Of a stretch of 64,000 nucleotides of DNA, positions 1 through 11,350 are shown in pieces. How positions within the stretch are numbered: the first letter of the stretch is position 1; each line of letters opens with the position of its first letter. The translations under genes were made by a program, and so were the position numbers. This DNA comes from Neurospora tetrasperma FGSC 2508 (taxonomy: Eukaryota > Ascomycota > Sordariomycetes > Sordariales > Sordariaceae): assembly GCF_000213175.1 (NCBI RefSeq), contig NW_009799101.1, positions 4,199,946-4,263,945 on the forward strand. The letters are read 5' to 3'. The notes below the pieces were generated by a model. The model worked only from the letters and a program-made list of their open reading frames with translations, ran no database searches and had not been told where the DNA came from.

Positions 1-2
1 GG

Positions 3-161
3 GATGGGGGGTTGAGTTGTGGTGTTGGTAATTCTACGAATGATGAGGTTGGGTCGGGGTGGGTTGGGTGTGGGTTGCAGTTGAGTTTGGGGAGCGATAT
101 AGATGTTGGGTATGGGGGGTTGAATTGCTCGGCTGTTTCTTTGGAGGTTGTTGAGTCTTGA
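3..161 (+). CDS. 3' end of an unidentified gene (partial)
   Basis: Reading in the third frame from base 3, the sequence stays open for 52 codons and ends at TGA 159-161, while the other two forward frames stop early. The residues are rich in Gly, Ser, Val and Leu, with three Cys (one in an LNCSA context and two in SCG and GCG contexts), and the tail ends LEVVES. This looks like the C-terminus of a secreted or surface protein, but it is too short to name. The start lies left of the window, so no function is assigned. It could also be a chance open frame, because the G-rich DNA has few stop codons. Confidence 0.45.
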   Translation, partial: DGGLSCGVGNSTNDEVGSGWVGCGLQLSLGSDIDVGYGGLNCSAVSLEVVES

Positions 162-976
162 TTGAGGCAGGTATGATTGACTGAATATGTTAATGCCTAT
201 CTAGATGAACGCTGAACATAAAACTTCTGGCGCCTCTGTTTCCCTTTTTTGTTGTGAACAAGGATGCCATGGAGGTTGCGGCGTATGAATCATTCAGTCC
301 GTTGCCACCATCAATCCTATCTCAATTTGGGAGAACTACCATAACATAATTCAGGATGACCAATAAATCCAGCCGGAGGCTAAAAGAAACAAAAGCCCAA
401 AATTAGCAGCAGCCGCCCTAAAGTATGAAAGTCCTGGTCGATGTCTTTGGTAAACGAAAAAGAGAAAAGTGAGCACTCTGCGGACGATGTGTGCGTCTGA
501 TTGATCCATCAATGTCGAGTGTTCTTGGCATTGAGTTGAGTCGAGTTGAATTTAGTAACTATGCACTGCGTACATATTCATAGTAAAGAATCTCCCAACC
601 TGTTAGAGCACATTCTTACCTAAACTATCGACTTCATGAATTCGTGATTTATCACACCACGACAGACGTACAGTACAAAGATATCGCTGTAGCCTACAAG
701 TAACATGTAGTATCACAATCAGAACCGTAAACCTAAGGAACACAAAACATTCAGCAATGTTGCAAGATGGCATTGTCTACTAGTTTCAAGGGTAAGTGAG
801 ATAGGTGAGAGAAACCCTCAGAAGTGCGGCGTGCCTATGTGTATTTGCAGAGAGTACGGTAGGTAGGTACATATCCAGTGCCAGTAGAGGATGTATCTAC
901 ACCGATCCCAACCCATCCCTTAGACCCCCACTCTCTCTCACCACCTCTTTCCTCTCCCTTTCCCTCTTTGGTCCGC
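162..976. other. intergenic, convergent 3' flanks
   Basis: About 0.8 kb between the end of the partial left gene and the end of the carboxypeptidase gene, which both read inward. It is AT-richer than its neighbours and holds a TAGGTAGG-type motif at 859-870. I see no coding frame or RNA gene. Confidence 0.6.
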
Positions 977-2412
977 TCACTTCATATTAGCCAACAAATA
1001 CTTGACTCCCGCCCACGCCTCCACGCCACTCGGCAGAATCTGCGAAGCAGGCAAGATGAATCCATTGGCGCCGGTATCTCGCAATTCCAAAGTAAACGCG
1101 TACTCGGCGCCGCTGACATCAAACGCGTAGTCGACCGAGTTGCCCGTGGCTTTGTAGACGGTGGTGCAGATGGGTCCGTAGTTGAAGGTGGTGCCGTAGA
1201 CGGACTTGATGGCGGCCACGGCGCCGCGGGCGAGGGATTGGTACTCTGCGTTTTTGGCGGGGACGGAGGAGCAGGTGTAGCCGTAGGCTGTTGTACATTG
1301 TATTAGTATTAGTGAACCAAAAAAAAAAAAAAAAAAAATTCAGAAAAAGAAAGGAGGAGGGCGGGAAAGAGGAAAGGACAGGGAAACATACGAGACATGA
1401 AAAGCTGCGAGTACGAGTGCCAGTCAATAAACAGCTTCAGACCTTGCGCGGCCTTGACCTTGTCCAAGAACGCAGCGAGCGCCGTCGTCTCGGGCGCGTC
1501 ACCCTGCTGGGCGCCCTTGTAGGCCTCGTCGCACGGGTTGGTGGAGGCACCGCCGGACGTGGACCAGTGGGCGGGCCAGTTACGGTTGATGTCGCGGCCG
1601 ACGCACGAGGAGCCCGAGTTAGACTGGCGGTTCTTGCGCCAGAGACGGTTGCTGGTCTGGGTGTAGATGAAGCCGTCCGGGTTGACGACGGGGAAGATGT
1701 AGAACTCGTACTTGTCGACGAAGGACTTGACGGTGGCGTCGGAGCCGTAGTTGGTCAGGAGGTAATAGGCTTGGTACTCGGCGACCTGGAGAATTCGTCA
1801 GTTGATTTTCTTTTGTGAAGAAATCACTGGAAACATCTGACATACCATGGTGGTGATCCACTCGCGCGCATGCACGGTGCCGTGGAACACAATGGCGGGC
1901 TTGACGCCCTTGCCGGCGCTACCCCAGAAACGGATACCAGTGATGGCGTTGCCGTTGACCGAAGTGCCAGAGGTGACGATCTCGGACTGGTTGGGGTGGG
2001 CAGCCACGAGATCCCTGAGGAAGGTCAAGTGGTCGGCATAGGCGTGGTACGTGTTGAACCAGGTCTGGTCAGCCGTGCCGGCGTAGGCCTGGAAGCCAGA
2101 CTCGTTGGCGATGGAGACGCCGAGATCTTCGTGCATGGTGAGGGTCTCGAAGCCCTCGGCCTGGGCGTTGAAGGCGGCGAGCTTGGAGGGCGGGACGACC
2201 ACGTCGGCGTGACCGCCAACCTTGGCCACACCCTTCCAGGTCTCGAGCTCGAGGTCGGCGATGATCTTGTTGAGCTTGTCGGCGTCATCACCGGCGGCGA
2301 CACGGAGAACCTTGTAGCCATCGTACGCAGTCCGCTTGGGCCGGGCTTCGGAGCGGATGGCGGTGGCGGAGGCAAGGCCCAGGAGGGCGGTGAGGATGGA
2401 AAGATACTTCAT
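977..2412 (-). CDS. secreted zinc carboxypeptidase (peptidase M14)
   Basis: Three exons: 2412-1846, 1785-1392 and 1287-977, giving 423 residues. Introns 1845-1786 and 1391-1288 both begin GTATGT. The protein starts with a hydrophobic signal peptide (about residues 1-17, ending SATA), followed by a propeptide of about 100 residues and then the M14 catalytic domain. Zinc ligands are H181 and E184 in HAREW and H312 in DWHSYSQ. The substrate-binding RDINRNW stretch is present. The general base is E388 in TLELRDTG. The 76-residue spacing from H312 to E388 is close to that of pancreatic carboxypeptidase A (His196 to Glu270). The length of about 420 residues is normal for fungal secreted metallocarboxypeptidases, which remove C-terminal hydrophobic residues outside the cell. 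The neighbour upstream is an assembly gap, so nothing can be said of context. Confidence 0.93.
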
Positions 2413-5312
2413 GGTGGTGGTGGTGGGCTTCGAGATGCTATTTTCCCCGTCACTGCCTTCTCCCTCAGAATCATGATGGCGGCCGATGGGTCATGGGCCA
2501 TCTTATACTAGTTGCCCGTTGTGCGTGTAAAGCTGGGGTACCGGTCGGTGGAAGGTCTGGATCAGCATCAGCATCGTGAGGTTGAGCTACCTAGGTAGAG
2601 TAGGTGACATAGTGGATATTTGGGGTAGGTAGTAGTCGATATCGAGGTCAAGCTCGAAGGGGAAGGTGTTTTGATGGGCCAAGTAACCGGCCTCTATCCA
2701 TGTTCGGCATCTGGATAGACGTATTTTCGAAGGGTGATTTGCATGAGAACTCGGTAGCGGTTCCGTATCGCGGTTCGTCTCATACTGCCAGGCCGGGAGA
2801 CAACCAGTGTTCGTTTGTCAGTTGTCCCTCGGATACTCCTTGATAATTTCAAGCTTCGGTGAGCAGTGTCTGGCACCCGTCAACCGGGAAGGGCAAGTCG
2901 GGGACGATTCCTTGGATTGGTACCTTCCGATCGGCACGTTGGTTGCATCAGGTCCCTCCGTTCTGCATCGCGGCATAACCTAATCCGGAAGGTTGTTGAT
3001 CCCATTAATGCTCTTGGCCAACTGCATTATACGATCTCATGTTTTCTTTCTTAGTGTTGGCTAACAGCCCAAGGTCAAGCGGCAGTGAAAAATCACAGAC
3101 AAAGTTGGATTGACGTTGTATTGCTTGGCAAGATCGAGAAGGTTGCAACGAGCATCGCATGAGTCTATCGACAGTTCGACAAAACCGCGGCAGGGGTCAC
3201 GGTCGGCCCCAGGAAACTGCACAGAGCTCTCATGGGNNNNNNNNNNNNNNNNNNNNNNNNNNNNNNNNNNNNNNNNNNNNNNNNNNNNNNNNNNNNNNNN
3301 NNNNNNNNNNNNNNNNNNNNNNNNNNNNNNNNNNNNNNNNNNNNNNNNNNNNNNNNNNNNNNNNNNNNNNNNNNNNNNNNNNNNNNNNNNNNNNNNNNNN
3401 NNNNNNNNNNNNNNNNNNNNNNNNNNNNNNNNNNNNNNNNNNNNNNNNNNNNNNNNNNNNNNNNNNNNNNNNNNNNNNNNNNNNNNNNNNNNNNNNNNNN
3501 NNNNNNNNNNNNNNNNNNNNNNNNNNNNNNNNNNNNNNNNNNNNNNNNNNNNNNNNNNNNNNNNNNNNNNNNNNNNNNNNNNNNNNNNNNNNNNNNNNNN
3601 NNNNNNNNNNNNNNNNNNNNNNNNNNNNNNNNNNNNNNNNNNNNNNNNNNNNNNNNNNNNNNNNNNNNNNNNNNNNNNNNNNNNNNNNNNNNNNNNNNNN
3701 NNNNNNNNNNNNNNNNNNNNNNNNNNNNNNNNNNNNNNNNNNNNNNNNNNNNNNNNNNNNNNNNNNNNNNNNNNNNNNNNNNNNNNNNNNNNNNNNNNNN
3801 NNNNNNNNNNNNNNNNNNNNNNNNNNNNNNNNNNNNNNNNNNNNNNNNNNNNNNNNNNNNNNNNNNNNNNNNNNNNNNNNNNNNNNNNNNNNNNNNNNNN
3901 NNNNNNNNNNNNNNNNNNNNNNNNNNNNNNNNNNNNNNNNNNNNNNNNNNNNNNNNNNNNNNNNNNNNNNNGGCGCCATCTTCCCCATGTGTTTGCGCGC
4001 AACAAATGTAGATCGATCCATTGTCTTGATTGACTGGTTCAATTGCCAGAATCTCAGCTTCCTGATCTGGCAGCCAGTAGTTATACCTTCATCCCCTGAT
4101 TGAACCAAGGTTCTTGTCCCGTGTCACATGTGACATGTTGATAGTTAGCGTGAAGAAGATTTCCACTTCTAGGTGTGATGCCGCGGTATGTAGATACCTT
4201 AGAGGTAGGTATCGTAATGTTGAATGGGCCTGGACTTCCATGGAATTGAGGAGAGAAGCTATCGCGACATAGTAGCAGAGGCGGAGTAGAAGGCGCATAT
4301 GGGCAGGAAGAATGAAGCGCTCGTCCAAATGTCAAACGGGCAGATAGAAGTCGCACAACAAACAATATAATATCTTGAGGTTCGCCGTTTGAGAAGAAGG
4401 TTGTCAACATGGTTAGTGTACACGACGAAAAAGCTGCTGTTGGTGTTGGTGTTGGTGATGGTGTTTCAGCGGTTTGTTGGACGAGGTGAGTACAGAGTGG
4501 GGTCCTACAACAGTAATCGCTCGGTGAGCGGGAGGCGGGCGAGTCCGGTCTTTTTAGCCAGCCAAGTGAAAACCCTAACCCTTGCAAAACACCAAACACA
4601 CGATAATGAACCCTCGAATTCGACATCGGGAGCATGGTAAACATTCTATCTATTAGTTGAGCTCACCCAAACAGACCGCGGACATGACAATGGAGGGCCA
4701 TACCTCCCTCCCCGACCTCGAAATCAAGCGGTAATTAGCTGCATACCATACACCCGAACTGAGACATCGAGAACAGAACGTTGAAATCTAGAAGACCGGT
4801 AGCTCCACTACGCTTGACTCCACCCACCCACTCAAAGATTTAAGCTTTGCCAAGCAACCTACCGTTCGAACCCCCCCTTCCTCGCTCCGATCCCGTTCCA
4901 TCTCCGAGTTCTACGCCTTCGGTGTGTTGAGATATCGCAAGTTCCAGCATAGACAGTCCATAAATTTTGATATGACGACGAATTCCTGGGTAGATTACAA
5001 CACTATGATAACGGTAGGGGACAGATTTCCCCTTTTCATTTTTTGCTATCCTCCTGAAATTTCTCCACCACGGTGACAGAAATGGAACCCAAGCCAATGA
5101 TGCTCAACCGGAAACCGAAACCTTCCATTCATCAAAAATAAAACTGCTGTTGAGGTGGCTGGCCAGGTGGTGGGTGGGCTAGAAAGTCGAAATTCATCGT
5201 GTCTACGCCGGTGTTGAAGGGGTCAGGTGATTCTGAACTCAGCATCACTTTATGTCAGCCTGCGAAATCCAGGCAGAGAAGGGGAAGGGAAGAACAGAGA
5301 AGAGAAAAAGAA
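2413..5312. other. intergenic with assembly gap
   Basis: Promoter side of the carboxypeptidase gene and 3' side of the Zn2Cys6 regulator gene. It contains the N gap and TAGGTAGG-like motifs near 2587-2640 and 4203. Open frames of up to 187 codons at 4081-4644 have no recognisable motif and poor codon use, so I treat this stretch as non-coding. Confidence 0.5.
3237..3971. other. assembly gap (735 N)
   Basis: A run of 735 undetermined bases. The flanking sequence has no visible repeat that would explain the break. Open frames that span it are artefacts. Confidence 0.99.
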
Positions 5313-8225
5313 CTAACCCCAAAAGATAGAGTCGTAAAGATCCATCGGCGACATATAAGTAGCCGGATCAAACTGCGACATATCCTGCGGCATCACACCT
5401 CCACCCGGGCCCGAACCGGCGCCGGCAGCGGCACCCGGTTGTTGAAGTGGTGGCATGTTATACGGTACCCTAGGTAATCACCTTGTTAGCATCACTTCCA
5501 CAACCCCAGTCAGATCCGCGATAGAAAAGAAGACATACCCTCCCTGATACTCCGCCCCGGCCCCTAACTGAGACTGCCCCCCATTCTGCTGCTGCATCTC
5601 CGCCATCGCCAACGCTGCACTCTGATGCGGATCCAACGGTCCCGTCGCTCCCAGCTGCTGCTGAACCCCCCCTCCTCCTGCTCCTCCTCCTCCTCTTCCC
5701 TGCTGTTCTTGCCCAAGACCATATAACGGATATCCATTAGGAGGCAGCCCCGCAAGCTGGCTGATCTGCAATGGCGTCCTCAACCCCGACGCCGGGCCGG
5801 AAATGCTTGCCTCGCGCTTAATCCCCGCCGGACCCACGACCGATCCATGGTCGTAGATATTCTTGAGCGCCGTCAACGCGCGCGACAGCGGGCCCGAGAG
5901 CTCAATGTCGTGATCCGACCTCGGGATGTGCGGCTGCGGCGACGTTTGCTCTTTAGCCGCTGTGGCGGACAGGGCCGAAATCAAATCGCCTTGGAGCTGG
6001 CGTACTTCCGGGTCAGCTTTGGTCTCGCCGAGGATCCCCAGCAAAACGGCCGACGACAGGCCGTGATAAGTAAAAGCCCAGGAGCGCGTGGGGATCACCG
6101 AGAGCTGGTGCATGGCGAGGAACATGCGGACTGTTTCCGTCAGGTTTTCCTTGCATTTGTCGGCCAGGTACTTCTTCTGGGACTTTTCGAGCTGGTTGTT
6201 TTCGCGCTGGAGGGCAGGCCGACAGCAGACGGAGACGATGAAGGAGGTGTGCAGTCTGATGGCGTAGTGCTGGAGGCGGTCCATGGCGGATTTGCAGGCG
6301 TCTTTGGTCCGGAGTTGTACAAAGAGTTTATCTCGTATGCTTTCCACGTCCGCGCAGTTAGTTAGGATTTGGTTGTAGGAGGCGGTGGCGGTTGCATCAG
6401 GGTTTAGGCGTTGCGATATGATTTGATTTAGATGGTACATTGCTTCGAGATAAGACCACCCGTCTGTCTCGGCAGTCGGTGAAAGGGGGATAGGACAACA
6501 CGCGATGTTGGTCATTGGTGATCGGTCAAACGATAACGAAGTGAGCGTATCGTGCCAGAGGCAAGTCCACCTGAGGGCAAAAAGTTAGTATGGGATAGGA
6601 GTTTCAAACATGGTGGATCGTACCAAAGTCTCCTCCTAGACATTTCCCTCTTCACAATTTCGGGCGACTGACGGCCGTCAAGAACCTGTGGACGGTGAAG
6701 GCCGAGCGACTGTGCCAATCGACATGTGAGTCCTAGCAAAGCCCAGGAAGCTTCCGCTTTCATGTCATTGAGTAATACAAAGCTCGTCATCAACATAGCT
6801 TGTATTGAGTCCAGGTTCGGCCTAGACCGAGTTAGCAGTCGAATAACGGACATTGATCGAACAAACGTGCAACATACCTTAACAGAAAGTTACCCAGCCT
6901 GAGAAAGTGAAAAGAGATTTGGATATACTTTTGCGCATCTCTTGTTCGGATATGGTATGGGGTCTCGTGGTATTGTGAGCCAACCGCAAGGACGGCGAAG
7001 AGGATGGCGAGCCATGATGCAGAGACTGGTTTTGTTGTCTTTGTAGCGGCTCTGGCATTCTTTGCTCTGTCTTCGAGATAGATCATCAACCGAGACTCGA
7101 GGTCGTCAATGTCGATAACGAAGCCCCAGAAGGGTTGGGGAATTTCCTTGTAGGTTCGGAAAAGTCTACAGGGGTGTGAGTCTATGTTTCTCTCCAGATG
7201 GTAAGGCGAGGGAGGGTGAGAATGCGCACTTCATGACCTCCCGGTCGGAAGGCAGTTCAGAAGAAATATCGGACGTTAGCCTGTCCAAGTGGCGGGAGGA
7301 CATGAGCGGAAAGGGGGCCGAGTTATCGAGCCCCAGTAGGGAACGCATGTCTTGGCGTATAAAGCTTACGTCCTGTGGTTCATCGGCTGCGGTTTGTTCC
7401 CTTAGAAGCGCTGGGATGCTATTCTGGCCAACATAACGCGTGATCTCCACGGCTTCGGGCTCTAACAGAATGGTTAGATGTGACCACCAACCTTGGGGAG
7501 ATGTGTATGGAATTGGGGAGCTGTGTGACACACCGTATGTTCTTATTGATTCGCGGGCCTCATGGCTCAAGCTCCGGCCTTCTTGAGCATCTGGCGAGTG
7601 CGGCCTCTTCTTGGAGTGAGAGAGATCGGTGGAAACAGATGACGGTTTGCCGGATGCTGACTTGTTGGGTTTGTAGGAACAGAGCTGTGGGTGTTCCCGC
7701 TTGACGCAGTTTTCACATGGACTTTTGTTGTCACACTTTACTTTTCTCTGTCTGCAGGGCCAGCAGGCGGTACCTGTGGAGGGGGTTAGTAACGTGAGTA
7801 AGAATTTGAATCAAGATAAGGTACTAAGCATAAGTTGTGGGTGGGTAAGGGAAAGCAGTATGTAGTGTATATGAGTGTCTAGAACCAGAGTTGAGGTGCA
7901 TCAGGGGGACTTTTGAACCGGATTGCTGGGACCGGACCCGGCAAGATGGGGGGTCCAAAACGGGTGGGAAGCGTGGGGAAGGTTGGGGGCAATCACACAG
8001 CCTCAAAGGGAGAGTGACAAGAGGTTACATGTTATCCGGAAAGTGGACAGACAATGCATAATCATGAAGGGAAAATACCTGATGATGATAACATGGAAGA
8101 GATGAACAACTGAGAAAGACCCACTTACCATATCGAACTTTGCGGTGGGAATGGATAATGCGGTTGGCCTCCTCAGGAGTAAGATCCTCGAGGTTGGGGC
8201 TCTCATGAGAGTCGGACATGGACAT
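5313..8225 (-). CDS. Zn2Cys6 transcription factor with fungal MHR domain
   Basis: Six exons: 8225-8129, 7773-7230, 7165-6878, 6821-6624, 6570-5539 and 5469-5313, totalling 771 residues. Splicing of the 355-nt first intron joins RKVRYG to TACWPC and creates a complete binuclear zinc cluster. Its cysteines are C36, C39, C46, C52, C55 and C64 (C-x2-C-x6-C-x5-C-x2-C-x8-C) with the basic stretch RQRKVKC. The middle carries the fungal-specific transcription factor domain, including the junction-spanning RRRLWWTCLWHD motif. A Gly/Gln-rich stretch follows, and the tail ends LYDSIFWG. The start was chosen at MSMSDS, since the only upstream in-frame ATG (8375) adds an unlikely Pro-rich leader. Other introns are 53-69 nt. 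It is a nuclear DNA-binding regulator of unknown target. The cluster type fits regulators of carbon metabolism, but I do not assign a name. Confidence 0.9.
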
Positions 8226-11200
8226 GGCCTCTGCTGTTTCAAGATGACTAAGGTAGGTAGGTATATGAGGGCTACACGAGTCGGGGCTGGGCGGAGACGG
8301 CGGCGGGATGTGGTCAGCTTTGGACAGGATGAAGGCCGGAAACCAACGGGGTCCGCCAGACCACCACCCGACCACTTGTTCTCCTTACTTTCCGAGTCGT
8401 CGGTGTGTGTCTCTCTCTCTCTCTCGTCACTCTTTCGGAATGTGGACGGCTCGGACGGCGACGAAGGTAGTGTCTAGTAGCCTCCGTTGGCGTGCCCTAT
8501 GAGCGTCTGACCCTATGCACACTGCAACAGCGAGCAGCAACTCGGCAGCGCCAAGGGTTCGGGGTTTGGTGGATCCGCGGCTATTCGAGGGGGGACCGGG
8601 AGGGAAAGGGAAGGGATTGACTGATGGACGGACACGGGCCCTGGATTTCCGTCGGGAAAGGGGTGGGTGAGAGAATAGTGTAAGTATGGTTAATATGGGG
8701 GGGGGGGAATACCGATGCAAATCCGAAGGGAGGGCACTCCGAGGGATAAAAGAAGCCGAGAAAGCTTTTTTGTAGCAGAGTAGAACGAGGAGGGGTCCTT
8801 TGAGATGGAGTCCCGGTTCGGAATTGGCGGGATCTCTTGAGGGAGGCCCGGGGTCCAGTGTGGAATGGATTGGAACGTCGAGTGTTCAGTGGCGGACTCT
8901 GCTGGCGGCATCCGCGACGATTCATTGGATGGCTAGCCGGCTTCTACCGTTGACGGGGCACGCCTAGTCTCAATAGTGGTGTTGTCCGATATGATTCTTG
9001 CGACACCTTTCCCAACAAATATTAGACTCTGGAAAAGTTCACTTCCTTGGCCAAACACCGAAATCGAATTCTTTAAAGTCTCAAGTCTCCCGTCTCTCAT
9101 GCTAGGTAGCCCTACCGCGTACGTAGTGTAGTAGGTCCGAATAGGTTCGTACGCTGTCCCCTTAGGGGGTTAGTCTAACAGGGAGACAGGGTACAGTCTC
9201 TCGGGAACAGAGACGACCAAGCTTCCTGTGTGACATCATCTTGAGACCATTCGTCTGATGGTCCATACAAACCATACATGCTGTGTAGAGAGCGGTGGGA
9301 GAATTAGAGGTTATTCCAAGATTTTCTGAATATGCTGTACATCCGTTCATCCATCGGTGCGACGGGAATTGGCACGCATGAGTCGACATTTGCAATGTGT
9401 TGGTTGGCACGCACATCGATAGTGTACATATGTGTCGGCGACCCGAGACTGTCCAATGGACCAATGGTAAGGTATGAGCGGCGAGTGGGTCAAAGTTAAT
9501 GTATACAGTACACTGTACTTGAGGCTGTAGCAGCGGAAGCATCCGTCCTCGAATGGACATTGCCCCAAGCCAGCCAACACTGGTGTCCATCAAAAGGGTG
9601 TTTCCCCGTGGGGGAATAACGTGCCTGTGAAAGGACCTTTGGGTGATGTATCACCGATGTGTCCATGAGTAGTCCATGAATAGTCTGGGATCAGTCCGGG
9701 ATGAGTCCGGGATAAGTCACCGATATATCCATGACTTATCTCTAATTCATCCCAGCGAGGCCAGAATGAGCATGGCCGACAGCAACACCATCACCGGCAC
9801 CAGCGTATGAGTTCCTCACATATGTCAGGCATATGTATGCATAGAGCATGCACCGCATATCTGAGAGCTGCCTGTGACTACCTAGAGGTATGTAGAGGTA
9901 ATGTCACGTTCCTTACCTCTCTCATGTATCCCGCAGTCACTCATTTTCTGTAGTGCAGACGGGAATTAGCCCCGCCTTTTGGATCCTGGAGTGTCCCCAT
10001 TCCACGCACTTGCCAAGTGCTGACAGGGCACCGTGCTGCCTGGACCTTTGCGGGCCGTTCCTTCTTGACCGGCGCCAGGCAGCAGACCGGTTGGTTCTTG
10101 TTCCTCAAGACAACCAGATCCTGGAACCTCTGATCATCCCTCGTTTACTCAGACGAAAAAAACTTCAAAGTCGTCGTCAGATTGATAGAACTGTTTAAAC
10201 AGGACACGCCCGCTCTTTCGTCTCTCATGCCCTCGAACCTCACGTCTTCCATCTCTCGTCCGATCCTCCACCCCCCTCCCCACGACCCTGATTCAGCAGC
10301 GACCTGACCTGTCACTTTACTGTGGACTCCTCCTAGAGTAGGGCTGGCCATCCCCGGGCCTCCTGCAGGTTCTGCAAGTCAAAGCGATGGAAGGATGGGC
10401 GTCCAGTGGGTGCGGCATACAGCCATTTCCAAAATGGTCTCGTCGCATGCGAAAAAAAAAAAAAAAAGGCTACGAGCCTGCGACACCTGTGCGGCCACTG
10501 CGGCTACCCTTCACCACCACCAGTGATATCATCACCCATACCACCAGGGCCACTACCGCCGCGCTCTCTTGTACATCGGGCTGAATGTGACCAATTGCGC
10601 CGACAGCGGGCTTTTCGATCCTGTGGGCAGGTTCTTCCACCGGTTTGCGCTGATCTGGGAGCGTATCGAGCTGGATTGGGACTGTTTACCACTCGAATCA
10701 CTTGACGGCTCGGCGCGATTCTATGGCCATCCACCGCGATTGATCGGTCCCTTCACTGTTTCCTGCAACCTAGGTACTCTCCAGATCAGACGAGGCTTTG
10801 TGCCCAGTTCCGGGCGTTGCCAATTATAGCCACAGCACGAAGCTCGCCAAGTTCGTTCGAAATGCTCAAAAGTGTGCACACACTTTGCACGAACAGGACC
10901 ACCACCAAAAACCACCTTGGCCCGCTCGCGCGAACCGTGTCTTTGAACTCGATCAGCCCCCATCCCAAACCAGGTCGCCTTTCCCCGCTGCGACTGCTTG
11001 TCCCGACTTCGTGAAGCAAACAAGACTGGCGGCTATGGCCAAGGCCCATTCCATAACAATCGGTTAATCGAGGTCAAAAACTACAAGAGACCAACGCCGC
11101 AAAGATATACTTGTCGTTCACCCCGACAACCGCAAAGCCTTGAAGCGCAAAGCCACAGTGGTGTTGTTTACTCCCGCACACTTATCGACCCTCACGCCCA

Positions 11201-11240
11201 AGACGCTCCCGCTTGGTAGAAGCTCGAGTCGGGAAATCAG
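8226..11240. other. long intergenic region before qde-1
   Basis: Divergent upstream regions of the Zn2Cys6 regulator gene (-) and qde-1 (+). It holds a TAGGTAGG cluster at 8251-8262, an 11-bp tandem array at 9666-9721 and a 15-A run near 10452. Open frames here are short, mutually overlapping and lack motifs. No gene is supported. Confidence 0.5.
9666..9740. repeat. 11-bp tandem array with adjoining inverted repeat
   Basis: Five imperfect 11-bp units (consensus GATNAGTCCGG) run from 9666 to about 9721. The last unit contains GATAAGTC (9711-9718), which is repeated in inverted form as GACTTATC at 9733-9740. A transcript or cruciform could form an 8-bp stem with a 14-nt loop. No coding frame uses it. 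Confidence 0.6.
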
Positions 11241-11329
11241 GTATATCTCACAGTCGCCTTGTCTTCCTGTTCGGTGGTGGTCGCTTTTATCATGCCTTAT
11301 CGCTAACCCGGTTGTATACTCTACTCCAG
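11241..11329 (+). other. probable intron in the qde-1 5' leader
   Basis: CAG|GTATAT donor at 11241, a textbook branch site GCTAAC inside 11301-11310, and a CTACTCCAG acceptor ending at 11329. Removing it places the acceptor 21 nt before the qde-1 ATG. This also explains why the open frame extends upstream of the true start without being coding. Confidence 0.65.
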
Positions 11330-11350
11330 GCCCGATCTCCCACGGCACAA

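Noticed and set aside
3061-4108. Several frames of about 300 codons across the N gap
   Set aside because: They are open only because the gap contains no stop codons.
4081-4644. 187-codon minus-strand frame
   Set aside because: Mixed composition, no motif, overlapped by other frames, and no splice-linked exons.
11213-11350. 46-residue N-terminal extension of QDE-1
   Set aside because: The interval contains an intron with donor, branch site and acceptor, and starting at 11351 gives the known length of 1402 residues.
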